From contig QPMI01000493.1 of the NCBI GenBank assembly GCA_004431415.1, positions 62,001-126,000 of the forward strand: DNA of 64,000 nucleotides. The letters run 5' to 3'. Below are positions 40,188 through 53,675 of this stretch, piece by piece. The stretch's first letter is position 1. Each line of letters begins with the position of its first letter. A program made the translations under genes and the position numbers. Below the pieces are notes generated by a model. That model did no database searches. It saw only the letters and a list, made by a program, of their open reading frames with translations, and was not told the origin of the DNA. This DNA comes from Cyanophora paradoxa (Eukaryota; Glaucocystophyceae; Cyanophorales; Cyanophoraceae).

Positions 40188-43100
40188 GTGCTCACCACGA
40201 CCGGCGAGCTTCCTGCGGCCAAAGTTGTAGGAGATGCGAACGTCACTGCCGTGTGTTCCGAAGCCTATTCTGGGTCCGAAGCAATCGGTCTTCCAGCACC
40301 GCACATTTTATCGGCGATTTCCACGGGCCCGATGACGGTACTTCTGACGGCGAACTTCACGGCTGGCGTCGGGATCGCGACTCTCGACGCGGCGTGCGAC
40401 GCGCCGGGCGCCCCAACGGGAGGCTACGCGGGGTCCGCTTCTGTGACAGACGCAGACGCGACTGGTGCCGCCGTTCCCGTTTCGGTGGAGCTCTCGTACG
40501 GCGGATCGTACGTCGTTTCCTGCTCCGTGAAAGCGCGAGGCCGCACGGGTGGTGTGTCCTTGCCGTCCGCCGTCTTCAACGCCACAGTTCCCCCGGTGCA
40601 TGCGCTCAACAGCTCTTTGAGCCGTGCTCAATTGCTGACTGCATACGTGTGCAGGGCAACTCCATCACGGCTCAAAATGCGCTTCTTCCCTCGGCGAATA
40701 CGGGCGCAAGCAACGCATTCTCTCGCGTTGGTGCTTGGCAATCCGTTGACTTCGAGACGCAAATTAATTCCTCCTGCAATTGACGATCGAGATCTCAGGG
40801 AACGCGGTCGATCCGCAGGAGAGCGTTCGGATTGTCTTCGCCGCTCCGCTCGCGAACTATCTCGTGGGCCAGAGGCCTGCGTCTCACCGTCTCGGATTCA
40901 TCACGCGCACCACGTCGGAATACGCGTACTGCGACTTCGATCTAGACAGCAACCGCTGTTCCTTCGTTCAACGGCTCGCCGATGTGCGCCCTCGAAAGTT
41001 GAAGTGTTTCTAGGCTATTCACTGGCGTGCTGCTTACCCCTTTGCTCGCTTCAGCTGCTGGGCAATGCCGAGCCCACTGATTTTGCGTATTCATCCATGA
41101 CTCCGGTAACTGCACTCGCGCATTTCCTCTTGTCCAACGCCGCGTGAGCTTGTGTCTCAGTGGCCGGCCAAGGACTGCGACGCTCGCTTCGCACCTGCAA
41201 ACCTCACGGCATTCCAGGCACGGAATGAAATTTTTAGAAGCGCTAGCTATGGTCAGATTTCAAATCGCCTATCCGCTAGCAGAGCAACTGGCCTTGGACG
41301 TTGCAAGCTTACGCAAACGCAAGCGATCTCGTCGGCTCGACCGTTGCGGCCGTTCTGCGCCCTCCCTCCGACTGCGCTGGGTTCGGCTGCTACTCGCACG
41401 CTGCGCAACGGTGGGCGACCTACGCGTTCGGTGGCTGCGCGACGGCCCCGTACGGGCCCATTCGAAGCTGGCCGGCGGGCCTGTGCTCGGGCGCCAGACC
41501 CTACGACTTCATGGGCGCAGCCACCGCGTGGACTCACGACTTCCGCCATTTCTACGCCGCCTACGAGCGTACTTTCTACGAAGCAGTGCGTGCTCTTCAT
41601 ACGGCTAAGCCTGTGTCGATGGAGCCTGTCTGTACGTTTGCTGAGCCCCGCCAAAGGTTTCGGGCCTCGCTTCCGCGAGCCCAACGGAAGAGTGCTCAGC
41701 GTTTTTCAGTCACTGCTCTGTTGTTGCATCTTGATTCGACGCAGGTACAACTGGGCTGGAATGCTTGGGAATATGAACCTTTTCACCATTTCGGTAAGAA
41801 GCAATGGATTTTAAAAGCGTACGAATTCGTACAAATCTCAATTGTTTAATTCTCAGCCGACGGGAAGCAATGCAAACATCACCGAGCATCGCTCTCGCCA
41901 CTTCCGCCTCCAGCCCGAGCTCTTTGGCTTCGCGTGGGCCACTCCGGGCGCCGAGACGTCGTCTGCAGTGGCCTTTGGAAGCCATTTCTTTTACGGTGCG
42001 TTCCCTTCGAGTTTGAATTTTGCATTTCCTTTTCATGTGGACGCTCGTATTCACTGATCATGAGAGCAGGCGCCACGAACTGCCTCGACTTCTACGATGC
42101 CGAGCCGTCCGGCCGTACGTTTGAGGGCAACGAGACGGCAAGCGACGTCAGGCGGGCGTATCCCGACATGACGTCGTTCGACGCGCTCCTTTTGCAGGAG
42201 CTGCGGGTGAGGCCCGGCTCTTTTGATGCTTTGACCTTCTCGTTCTGTACTGAGTGTCTCTTCAGTTCTTCCAGTTCTGGCAGCGCGGGGTCGCTTTCTT
42301 CGCTTCTTTTGCCGTGCTCCAAAACAGCAGCAGACCCTCTGTCGTGCCGCTCCTCAAAGTCTGCTCGCTGCCGCTGGGCGTCGCTCTGCTCAAGTTCGAC
42401 CTGGCGGCAATCGCGCCCGCCGGCTTCACCACCTCCGCCGAGTCGGTCTACAAGAGCGTCCCGTGCGTCTTTAATATCCGCTTGCTCGCATTTAGTCGCC
42501 ATCCGATCGACCACCTGCATCAGATGGCCGCAGGAGAACGGCGCCTTCTTTGCCGATTCGTTCCCTGTGGGGGCCTCGGTGCAGGCTATGCACGCCGACG
42601 GACGCATCGCCGATGGAGGACCAATCCTATACCACGCCATAGTTCGGTGCGCCTCGATGATATGCGCATCCACCTCGCCCGCCTTCGGTATTCAACTCGC
42701 CCCAGGATTCCCTTTTTCCCAAACACATCGGTTGCTGGGACATGCCCCGCTTTGCTCGTGTCGGGCATCTGTGGAGCGCGCGCTGTCGCACACGTGATCG
42801 CAATGTTCACGTGGGAAGTCGACCCGTCACGCTTTGTAGATGCGCCCGTCGGCGTGCGGAGCTTCAACCCCTCCTTCCCTGCTCCGTCCACATACCGCAC
42901 GGCCGTCTTCACGCACACGGCACCGCGGGTCCTCCGCTCCGAGCAGCTCGCGCTTGCAGACCACTGGATTGTGCTCACTTGCTTTAGACGTGTTTGCGTA
43001 TGGTCATTCATTTAACGTCTCAAGCAGGTTCAAAACGAGCGCCCGCTTCATGCTGGATACGGCCACGGGTATCTCGAGGGCCGCTGGGTCGACCCGCCCA

Positions 43101-44080
43101 ACTCAAAGTACAGCTTCTGGGTCACCGGCGATCGTGTCACTCGCGTCCGCAAGGCGAACGCCTTCCAGAGCGGGATGGCCGGCCCGGCAGCAAACATCGA
43201 CGGCAGTGTTCAGATATACAAGACCGCGGACTGGCGTGGCACAAGGCATGAGTGGACTTCGGTATGCGTGTCGCCCTGTCGCTGTGCTTTGCAAGCTGTC
43301 ATGATCAGCCGATGAGCTGAAATACACAACCTTGCAGGTGGCGGCCGCTGTATACAAGGACGGCAATTTGTAGTGCGTGTTCTGCCCGCTGCATGCTTTG
43401 CGACTCGTAAAATCTAAGGAGCTCTTCGCCGCAGCGTTGTGCAGGAGGTTCACACGCAGGCGAACACGCGTGTCTTCACGTTCGCGTCGGACCGCAAGAC
43501 GCGGCCGCAATATGTGCACAGCCGCCGCATGAAGCGGGCCGCCGAGCGAGCTCCCGGCTCCCGGCTCATCCGCCTTGAGAACGTGGACGCCAGTGGGCCA
43601 TTCAGCAATGCGACTCACACAAATGTGAAAGTGACCACGATCGTGTCAAACTTCCCGGTTCGCGGCATCTCCCCGGCCCGCCTCGATCGCGACTGACGTT
43701 TCATTCAGGCGAACGTGTTGTACGCAACAGTTGTCGACGACTACTCCAGCGGCCTGATGTTCGAGAACGATCCAAGCGTCCCTTTTTCTGAACTCCCTTG
43801 GGTGCGGCCTATGATCCGTGTTCCAACAACATTTTCGCGAATTATTAAGACTGATTCGGTGGCCAGGTGGTATTCATCATTTCTGAGCCGGCATGCGCTA
43901 TTAAGCTGCACTCGCGCTGCAAACCTGGAACCAGGTGGAACTGGGAGGTGAGGGATTGTCCGTGCTACAGGGCTGGCTCAGGTTGCCTGATTCTCTGCCA
44001 GGCTGCCCTCTTCAACCGCTCTGTCGCTATCGCCGATCTCTGCGTCGACTTGCCTGCCGGTGCTTTAGTTTGACTAAAAT
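40188..44080 (+). other. Unrecognised large extracellular region, copy 2
   Basis: Counterpart of 14020-17930 with the same blocks: STGPMTVLLTANFTAGVGIA (about 40319), VRIVFAAPLANYLVGQRP (about 40827), WATYAFGGCATAPYGPIRSW (about 41414), SRHFRLQPELFGFAWATPG (about 41892), LDFYDAEPSGRTFEGNETAS (about 42087), VCSLPLGVALLKFDLAAIAP (about 42358), HAGYGHGYLEGRWVDPPN (about 43048). A small in-frame insertion (HTN, near 43617) separates the copies within SNATHTNVKVTT. Confidence 0.7.
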
Positions 44081-46156
44081 GGCCCTTGTCTTGCCTTGCA
44101 CGCTGCGACTCAGGTTTTGCTTGCTTCAGGACGCTACTCGCCGCGAGAAGGCCTCTTACTCGACGAAGATGCCGAGCCGTGCGTGCCGACTCCTCCGCCC
44201 AGACTGTGGCTCGCTCTTCAGCCTCGCGCTAATTCTGGTTTCTGCGACAGCTGTCCGAGTGGAACATTCAGCGGGGCGGGGGCCACTGAATGCACCACGT
44301 GCAGCGCTGGAACGTCTTCGGACCTCGGCGCTTCGGCTTGCTACGGTGCTCAGCCTCCAGTAGTGCATCGAACTTGCATCCCGATTGTTGCGCTCAACCG
44401 CTCTCGGCAGACTGCCCGCAGCACACTTTCGCAATGAAAGCGGGCGACCCATGCACGCCTTGCGCTGAGAATCTTTTCACCCCCTCTGTACGTTTTATGT
44501 GAATCGGCATCTCATTCATGAATTCGTCTTACTGATCCGCTATCCTCTATTAGGCCAAATGGACGTTCCAGTGTGTGCCGTGGTTCGTGTTTTATAAATT
44601 ATGTACTGCTGGTCCTGTCTGTAATTCTGACAGCCATTTGTCCTTCAGCTTTCCCGGCACATATCTCCAGAGAGTGCCTCTCGCGTGCGTGCAGTGTTCG
44701 TCGAACAAGTACAGCATGGGCGGCGCGCTCGATTCGTGCTCGAGCTGTGCGTCTTCTCTCTGATGTGCACATCATGTGATTGCGCTTGGCGGCTTAGTGC
44801 ATACGCATCCCAGGCTCGAACGGGTCGTACCCCACGCCAGACTTGACCGACTGCGCGCCATGGTGAGTCTTTCTTCAAGTTCGATGGCCTCTACTCACGG
44901 CCGTACACGCGCAGTGCGGCGGGGGCACACCAGCCCGAGGAGCTTCAGCCGTGCGAGGCTTGTCCCCCCGGCACTTGGGCTGAGGCGGAGCATTTTGGTC
45001 CCTGCAATACTTGCCCACCGGTAGTCGCATATTTCTTTGCTTGCATAGAAATCAAAACGCTCACCCGTGGGCAGGGACAAGTCACGACGGACAAGCAAGA
45101 CGGATGCACATGGTGCCGCCCGGGTTTCGGCGCTCCGCCGAACGAGACCGTCTGTTTGTCGTGCGATGAAGGTTAGCGCCTTATATGTGCATGATGGAAG
45201 TCATGTCTTCTTCTAACGTATGGTTGTTCTGATAGATTACGCATCCCCGGATGGGAAGGGCTGCAAAAAGTGCGGCCCTGGCTACGTCTCACAGCCTGAT
45301 AGAAAGGTGCTTTCCCCATTTTCGAAACCAGTATTTGCCCTAACCGAAGTTATCGCTCATCGTGAATATTTCTGCAGGCCTGTTTACCATGCCGTGGCGG
45401 TACTGCGGAATACGGGCGCCCTGGGGAGTGCCTTCCGTGCGCGCAGAACGAGGTCGCCCCTTTCGAGGCGTCTTCAAACTGCACGGCTTGCCCGGACGGA
45501 AAGTACGCATCAGCGGACCAGCGACTGTGCTTCGACTGCCCAGCTGGTTAGCGTGTTGTTATCTGGGATTGCACTGCGGCATGCGTGTAATTAATTTCCT
45601 GTGCGATTCTGTCAGGCACGTACCGACATGGGGCAATGGCGAATTGCGAGGCTGTGCCCTTCCGGGCGGTTGCACTCGTCGGTTCTTCTAACTTCACGGC
45701 CTGCCTACCTGGCTTTGTTCCTGATGGCACGAAAGCCACGTGCACGCCATGCCGAGGCGGTGAGCGAATACGCAATCCTTGCACGCACGTTTGTTTACAA
45801 CAATGGGCTGTACGCAGGCTCCTACCAGAGCGGCGATGACTGCTACCCGTGCCCGTTGAATACCATAGCTCCATCGGCTGGGACAGTCGATTGCAATCCG
45901 TGCGCGGCAGGCTACGTCGCCTCAGCCGACGCGCAGACCTGCGAGCCGTGCCCAATGGGGACGTGGCGAAACGCAAGTATGACCGTCTGCACCCCCGTCC
46001 CAAAGCGCGCCGCAGCCATGCAGGGGTCGTCGGCGTACACCGTGTGCGCAAGCGGGCACGTCCCGGATGGGACCAAGGCGACCTGCGTCCCTTGCCCGGC
46101 AGGCGAGCAGACATTCGTTCATTTCAACATCGATCTCCCTCGAACGTGTCGTAATG

Positions 46157-46837
46157 CGTGCTGCAGGCCAGTTCCAGCTCGAGGACAGCTGCCTGCAGTG
46201 CCCGCTGAACTCCATTGTGAGCACCATTGGCGCAGCCTGGTGCTCACCATGTGCGCCGGGCTACGCTGCTTCAGCCGACCAGCAGTCCTGCGAGCCGTGC
46301 CCATTTGGCACCTACCGCGCTGCGGACATGTCCCAATGCACCCCCGTTCCGGCTCGCGCCGCCGCTATGCAGGGCTCCGCGGTCTACGAAGTGTGCAGCA
46401 GCGGGAAAGTGCCATCAACGATCCGGTCGGACTGTGTGGAATGCCGCGCGGGGAGCTACCAGCTCGAGGACCAGTGCCTGCCCTGCCCGCCGAATACGAT
46501 CACGTCCGATCCCGGGAAGGACACGTGCGAGACGTGCCCGGAGGGCTACGAGGCCGCGGCGGACAGCCAGAGCTGCACACGTGCGCTGCTGCAGTGCTTA
46601 CTCTGCGCGGGTGATGGGAGCTTACTGACGGGGATTGCATGCAGCGTGCATGGCGGGATACTTCAGGCACGCCCCGATGGTGGCGTGCCAGCGAGTGCCG
46701 GTGGGGTCAGTGGCCCCAGCCGCGTCGAGGAACTACACGGTCTGCGCGAGGGGCACCGTCCCGAGCGACGACCTCGCGACATGCCTCCCGTGCCCGCGGG
46801 GCACGTACGAGAGGGACTGGCGTTGCCGCGACTGCAT
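46157..46837 (+). repeat. Near-identical internal tract, first member (copy 2)
   Basis: Matches 48521-49200 with an offset of 2363-2364 nt. It encodes GQFQLEDSCLQCPLNSIVST through CRDCI. This member keeps CCCCC before GTTCCGG and stays in frame. Confidence 0.85.
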
Positions 46838-48520
46838 TGGCGCGTGCTCTTTCAATTTGTTTTCTGGATCCGCACCATCATGGCATGTTGCTTGACACTC
46901 GCAAATGCTTGATCCTTCCAGGCAATTCAATCGCGCCCAACCTGACGATGACGAGCTGCATCGATTGGTTCGCCCACTGCTGACAAGCATCACGTGACGT
47001 TTCGCAGCTTTTGTTCACGCGTCTCACGCGCACAGTGAGCCTGGAACAGTTGCGGATGCGACGCACCAGCAGTGTGCAGCATGGTTCGTAACTCTGTACA
47101 CAATTTCCATGGCTGTGTACTATTCAAGCGTCGATTTGCACAGCGCGCCAGGATACTACCAACCCGACCGGAGTAGTGTTTGCAAACGTTGCCCCGCCGC
47201 GCTCTTCTCCGAACAAAAGCAGTTCGGAGAATGCAAAGAGTGCCCAGCGGTACGCAAGCGCGCAAGTGCTTCACGGCCAATGCAGATTTAGATCCGACTC
47301 CTATTATTGCTTTCGATACATGACTTAGGCCTTCTGTTACAGGGCCAGGTTCCTAACGAGAAGCATGACGGGTGCACATGGTGCAGGTGAGAGGCCTTCG
47401 GCAAAGCTATCCGCTCATGCACCAAAAAGCATGTTTCCTCAGGCCTGGATATGGAAGGCCTGCCAATGCACGCATCTGCCTCGTTTGCGAGAATGGTATT
47501 CCACGATCCCATCCAGCTTTTCTAGATTTCGTCTCGAACCCCTTATCATCATGACTATATCGCCGATACGCTCTCTTATACACGGTGATCACCCCAGACC
47601 ATGCGTCGCCTGACGGCACTGGCTGCAAAAAATGTGAGCCTGGCTTTGTGTCGCCGCCGGATCGTCTGGTACATTGCCCCTCCCAGAGGCCCGCTTCACT
47701 GGAATGACGTCGGAGCAGGCGTGCGTGCCTTGCCGCGGCGGGACCGCGGAGTCTCAGGGGGCGGGCGAGTGCATCCCGTGTGCACAGAATGAAGTCGCAG
47801 CATTCGAAGGCGCAACTAATTGCACGGCGTGCCCGGACGGCGAGTACGCATCAGTGGACCAGCGACTGTGCTTCAAATGCCCTGTCGGTGAGCGTGCCGG
47901 CTCGCATGCGAGTTTCGCGCGCTGGACTGCATTCGTAAGTTTTCCTTTCCAACGCCGCGATGCGAATCAGCCACTTATCGGCATGGCTCAATGCCTGTCT
48001 GCAACCGTGCACCTTTGCGAGCGGTGGCTCTCGAGGGTTCTGCCAACTACACTATCTGCGATCCCGGATTCGTTCCTGATGGCACCAAGGCTTCCTGCAT
48101 AGCCTGCCCCGCCGGTGCACTTTTCAAATCTGTTGAAAGAACTGGGGCTCAAATAGACGTCCCGTTAAAATCGCCTTGCACAGGATTGCGGCAGGTTGGC
48201 GATGAGTGCCTGCCCTGCACGATCAACCACATCGCATCGGCGCCCGGATCGTTTGTCTGCATCCCTTGCAGCCCAGGCACGATCGCTTCGGCAGACACGC
48301 AGACCTGCGAGCCGTGCCCCGTGGGGACTTGGCGGAACGCAAGTATGACCGTCTGCACCCCCGTCCCAAAGCGCGCCGCAGCCATGCAGGGGTCGTCGGC
48401 GTACACCGCGTGCGCAAGCGGGCACGTCCCGGATGGGATCAAGGCGACCTGCGTCCCGTGCCCTGCAGGCGCGATGACAGCTGTTTTATTGCCTCACACA
48501 CGGAACCGCTATTGTTTACG

Positions 48521-49200
48521 CGTGCTGCAGGCCAGTTCCAGCTCGAGGACAGCTGCCTGCAGTGCCCGCTGAACTCCATCGTGAGCACCATTGGCGCAGC
48601 CTGGTGCTCACCATGTGCGCCGGGCTACGCTGCTTCAGCCGACCAGCAGTCCTGCGAGCCGTGCCCATTTGGCACCTACCGCGCCGCGGACATGTCCCAA
48701 TGCACCCCGTTCCGGCTCGCGCCGCCGCTATGCAGGGCTCCGCGGTCTACGAAGTGTGCAGCAGCGGGAAAGTGCCATCAACGATCCGGTCGGACTGTGT
48801 GGAATGCCGCGCGGGGAGCTACCAGCTCGAGGACCAGTGCCTGCCCTGCCCGCCGAATACGATCACGTCCGATCCCGGGAAGGACACGTGCGAGACGTGC
48901 CCGGAGGGCTACGAGGCCGCGGCGGACAGCCAGAGCTGCACACGTGCGCTGCTGCAGTGCTTACTCTGCGCGGGTGATGGGAGCTTACTGACGGGGATTG
49001 CATGCAGCGTGCATGGCGGGATACTTCAGGCACGCCCCGATGGTGGCGTGCCAGCGAGTGCCGGTGGGGTCAGTGGCCCCAGCCGCGTCGAGGAACTACA
49101 CGGTCTGCGCGAGGGGCACCGTCCCGAGCGACGACCTCGCGACATGCCTCCCGTGCCCGCGGGGCACGTACGAGAGGGACTGGCGTTGCCGCGACTGCAT
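48521..49200 (+). repeat. Near-identical internal tract, second member (copy 2), with frameshift
   Basis: Matches 46157-46837 but has CCCC instead of CCCCC before GTTCCGG at about 48705-48709. This changes the frame from CTPVPARAAAMQGS to CTPFRLAPPLCRAP. The downstream exons remain open in the original frame, so only this one base separates it from an intact exon. Confidence 0.85.
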
Positions 49201-51746
49201 CGGAAACACGTACGCCCCTCTTCTGGGAATGGTCTCCTGTCAGGAATGGTGAGTCAAGAGACTGTTCGTCTCATTAAGCTTCGCACTGTTTCTTGTTAAC
49301 GCATTTGCACAGCGAGCCCGGGTCCGTTGCGGACGAGACGCACCAGGAGTGCACGCCGTGCCCAAGCGGAACAGCGAGGTCTGCAAACAGCAGCACTTGC
49401 CTCTCTTGTTCGAATGGATATTACGCCAACGCGCCTGGCCGTGCCGAATGCGATCTGTGGTTTGCATGCAACCTCTCCTCCTGCCTTGCCTTCGCGTGTA
49501 ACAATATTTTGAACCTGTATCGCAGTCCTCCGGGGACACAGTCCGCCGAAGATCGCGTGACCTGCGTTCCGTGCCCCGCTGGCTATGTGGAGGCCAACGG
49601 CACGCGGACCTGCCGGCTCTGCGAGGAGGGAACAGTCGCAGAGGAGCGAGGACTCGTCACGTGCACGGCGTGCGGCCCTGGCGAGATCTCCAACGCCGAC
49701 CGGTATGCAGCTGCAGAGATTGATTGCTTTCTAATCTCGTTTGTGACCGGCGCTCCCGCCTGCAGCACGCGCTGCAATCCGTGCCAAGCGGGCACGTTCA
49801 AGCCTCGGAACATGAACATCTGCCTGCCGTGCCGGATCGGGACCTGGGCACCAGCGGGCTCGCAGGCGTGTCGGCTCTGCGAGCCCGGCTCGTACGCCTC
49901 CGAAGATTCCAGCGAGTGCATTCCGTGCACGCCAGGCACATTCATGCCGGAGGGCATGCAGACCTGCCTTCGAGTGCGCAGCGCTAGCGCTCTCGATTTC
50001 AGTTCCCAGTGGCATAAACTGACTTGGCGTGCTCAAGTGTCCCGAGACCTTCATCGCGCCCGATCCGGGAACGGCATTCGAGTGTAGCCCGTGCGGTGCG
50101 GGGTACACTTCGTCGGCGAACCGCCGCGTCTGCGAGCCCTGCGCGCTGGTGCGACCTCAAAAGTATCCAGCGCACAGGACTGCAAAAGAAACATCGTACT
50201 TCGTTTTGCAGGGATTCTACAGGCCGTTAGACAGCAACAGCACTGGGTGCATTCCCTGTGGCCCTGGAACCGTCTCGCGGGCCCCAGGCAACGGCGAGTG
50301 CGAGCAGTGGTGCGTCTAATTGAGCTTTTACGAACTTAATGAAAGCTCTCGATGAGGCCACCTCGATTTCGCTCACATCGGGAGCAGTCCGTCGGGAAAG
50401 GTGCCACGCGAAGACCGCGCGGACTGCAGGGGTGAGAAGCTGCTGTTTACAGTTCTTCCCACTTGGAAATGATCTCGACATCCGAACTTTCTATTCCAGA
50501 TTGCGAGGCTGGAACGTACCCCAGCAAGAGCGTTTGCGTGTCGTGCCCCCCTCTGACTACCTCGCGCGCTGGCGGTTCGCTCTTCCGATCCGCCGTTAAG
50601 CTGCTTGGACTCCACCTTGAATCTGCGGCGCAGATGCCGCTTGCACCCGCTGTGCTGCCGGATCAATCTCGGACGATAGCCGCACGCGCTGTATTCCGTG
50701 CCCGTCGTCCATGTACCTGCCCGCGAACAGCGACGTCTGCCTTCCGTGCCCCGTGAACACGATCTCGCAAGCGGGCTCCACGGGATGTATGTCGTGGTGA
50801 GTTTTGAGCCCGCTCTGCTTTCGACCGCGTTTCGCTTACAAACTGCTGCTTTGCGCAGTTTGGAGGGCACTGTGGTGGGTCACATTCCCTCTTTAAGAGT
50901 CTGTCTGCCCATTCGATGCACTGACGAGCGTCATTTATTCCCTCAGTCGGACGAGTCTCAGACGTTCTGCGAGGTGCGCTGGTGCTGCACTCGTATCCGT
51001 TTCTCCGGTGCCAACGCAGCGACGGCAGGTCTGCGCGAAAGGCACCTTCCGAAACGCGACGCTGGCCTACTGCGAACCCTGGTCCGTGCGGTTCTTTGCT
51101 TTCCAGAACACTCTAGTCGCCAAGAGAACCCGCGATCGCGCAGCCCGTCCGGCACGTTCGCGGCTGCCGCGGGGTCCACGACCTGCACGCCGTGCTCGTC
51201 GACGCAGCTGTGCCCGATCGCGACGTCGGAGCCGATCGACATTTCCGATTTCAAGAAGCTCATATCGCAGACCATCTCCGAAGCCCTCGCGGACGGCCGC
51301 GAGACAGCAGGAGCGGAGCTTGCGCAGCCAGGAGGGACCCAGCGGCGGGGCCTGATGGGCACGAGAAGGCTGTTGGCTGCTGGAGACTTTATTAAGCGAA
51401 TCACAAGCGAGGACAGCGAAATGACATTCATAAGCGAGAACGTGACGTGCGAAACCTCATCCTTACAAAACGAATATTAATCCTTGTGTTACAGGCCTAG
51501 ATGATTAAAATTCCTCTCTCCGCGTGCAGATACGACACAAACTCTGCCACCATCGTCCGACCGGTGAGCGCCCCAAATGCAAGTGTAATCGGTCGAATGC
51601 AGTTAATCGAATGCTATCGCGGCCGCAGGAAATTCGAACGGAGGAGGTTGCAACCCAGCGACTTTACCTGGTGATCATGAGGAGCTCAGAGCAATTGCAA
51701 ACCGCCTTCAATCGAAAAGCGGATCGATAAGTTGTACCGCGTGCAG

Positions 51747-51821
51747 ATTTTCGCGGTGCTCGTAGCATGTACTGGAGTCTTGTTGATCCTAGCTGGGATC
51801 TGCCTCTATTCGTATTTGAAG
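51747..51821 (+). other. Transmembrane helix 1 exon, copy 2
   Basis: A 75-nt phase-0 exon, IFAVLVACTGVLLILAGIC plus LYSYLK. It differs from copy 1 by one conservative change (Val to Ile). Confidence 0.85.
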
Positions 51822-52008
51822 GTGCGTTCGATGCGTTTGGTTGTACGAAGCTTTACTTGAATATTAACCTACACTCCGCATAGATTCCGTTGGCTGCTCC
51901 TTCGGAGCGGAAGCTCGAGCGCAAAGAGCGCAAAAATCGTCGATTCGAGCACGTACGCTAACGCTTGTGCCTTCTCTCGAGCGCGAGTCCGCCACCAACG
52001 TCTCGGCC

Positions 52009-52234
52009 GACAGATCCTCAAGCTCGATCGGCTTTACACAGATCTCATCGCGGCTAAGCGCGAGGAAGTAAAGGCGGCGCGAAGAGCGTGCCTGCAAGTG
52101 CATCTGTCAAGACGGAAGAAGAGGAAGCGGCGGAGGACGAAGAGGAGAACCAGAAGACTCGCTACGGCGTTGTCTTCACGATGATCGGCATCGGTCTCGC
52201 CGCCATCGCAGCCGGCTACGTTCTCCTGCAATTC
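52009..52234 (+). other. Acidic linker and transmembrane helix 2, copy 2 (frameshifted)
   Basis: It encodes the same linker and helix as copy 1 (TEEEEAAEDEEENQKTR, then YGVVFTMIGIGLAAIAAGYV), with a 12-nt in-frame-sized insertion near 52098. The run GTAAAAGG of copy 1 is GTAAAGG here (about 52069). This puts the helix out of frame with the upstream half of the exon. Confidence 0.75.
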
Positions 52235-52302
52235 GTGAGCTTCGAGCTGCGCCATGTTGCAATGCGTGGGCTCTGACCGCCCGGCATTTGTGCCCAGTAC
52301 AT

Positions 52303-53595
52303 TGCGAATTTCAACATCATCCAGACGCTCCAGCCGGGGTCCTCGCCGTCGGCCGCGAGCATCGCCGGCCCTCTGAACGTCACGGCCTCCTTCGCTGGAT
52401 TTGCCGGTGATTCTCGAGCTTTTGAATGCTTCGCCTTGTATTGGATTCGCAGAGCTTCTAATCATGAGCGCTCGCGCAGGTCCCTGTCAGATCGTGAAAC
52501 GAGCCGGAGAGAGCTCCGGCAACGCATCGCTATCCCGCTTTGACGGGCGCGCTGGTGTCGACGTGTTCGTTTCGGGCATCGGGCCCGTCGATGGCTCGCC
52601 TGGGCCAGTTGCTGAAACGAGCTACATCGCCGCTCGCCGTACTTGCTTGTCCGTTTACAGCTGTTCATGTATAACAATACTGCGTTTCCTCATGCGTGTG
52701 CTCAGAGTGACGTGGCGCTGCTCGAAATGCCGCCTGCTGGCGGCCAGCAACGTGACAATCGATTTCCGCCTAGTATCGCGCCTCGCGTTTGCGGTCGCCA
52801 TCAACTACGCCATCCACGTTCGTCTTTGCATGAAGCTGGGTTGTTGCGTTCCCTGATGCACGAAGCAGGTCCCGTCGAACCTCTCCATCGAGGGCGTGAT
52901 CGTGCCCTCCTCGCAAGCCGAGTTCTCCGTCTTCCGCGGCACGCTCCGGTCACCGTCCCCGTGTCTCTATTCCCGCTGCACTTCGAGGTCTGAACGTCGC
53001 GATAGCTTGTACCCGCGCCGCGGTTTGCGCGCATGCATCTGACGATGAGGCGCGCGCGTTTACAGGACGAGCGCGACGGGACGCCGCGGTACGACGCGGC
53101 CCTGCGCCCCGCCGACAACCGCGCCGCCGAGAAGGGCGCGGGATCCTTCGTGCGTCTCTCCTGATTTCCAGCCCCTTCAATCCCATCAGAATTTATCTCA
53201 TGTCGTTCCGGCCTGCTCCTGCCAGACTCTCTGCTCGTTCACGAAACCGCTCTCCGACCCGGAGTGCACCGGCGAGTCGGTCGCCTTCCGCGTCCTCTTC
53301 AACATCGACAACATTTACGTCATGGCGCGCATCGCCTTCAGCCGCTCGCGGTTCGACGGCGCGTCACTCGTGCTGACGCGCCCTGCCGCAGGTGTACCGC
53401 AAGGTGAAGGCCACTGTGGCCGACATGCTGGCAGACCTGTCGTCCCTCACGCAGACCGCCATCGCCGTGCGCGCGTGTTTTAACTGCGATGTCTTCCATC
53501 TCGCGATCGCGGCTCGTCCACGGCTGACAGAGCGGCTCGCGACAGGTCGGAGGCCAGATTGCTGTCCCATTCCTCACCGCGCGATACTTCTTCAA
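52303..53595 (+). other. C-terminal beta-rich region, copy 2
   Basis: Counterpart of 26068-27360: NIIQTLQPGSSPSAASIAG, CQIVKRAGESSGNASLSRF, ASNVTIDFRLVSRLAFAVA, CTGESVAFRVLFNIDNIYVM, VYRKVKATVADMLADLSSL, and the hydrophobic GGQIAVPFLTARYFFK. The last has a proline where copy 1 has alanine, which weakens the case for a real third helix. Confidence 0.6.
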
Positions 53596-53675
53596 GGTGA
53601 CGAGCGAACGCCGCGCATCCCTTTTATTGCATGCAAATGACGCACTTCAAAGCTCCAGTCTGATGCGGAACGCAG

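Larger units (their letters stand above)
44090..51240 (+). other. Cysteine-rich GCC2/GCC3 repeat region, copy 2
   Basis: Counterpart of 17940-25060, with the same CxxC repeat pattern. Examples: CDSCPSGTFSGAGATECTTC (about 44245), CPPNTITSDPGKDTCETCPE at both 46478 and 48842, and CRIGTWAPAGSQACRLCEPG (about 49830). It contains two homologous units of about 2.3 kb. Tract 46157-46837 is nearly identical to 48521-49200. The second of these carries a one-base deletion near 48705 that breaks the frame in the middle of a repeat (after MSQCTP). Confidence 0.8.
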
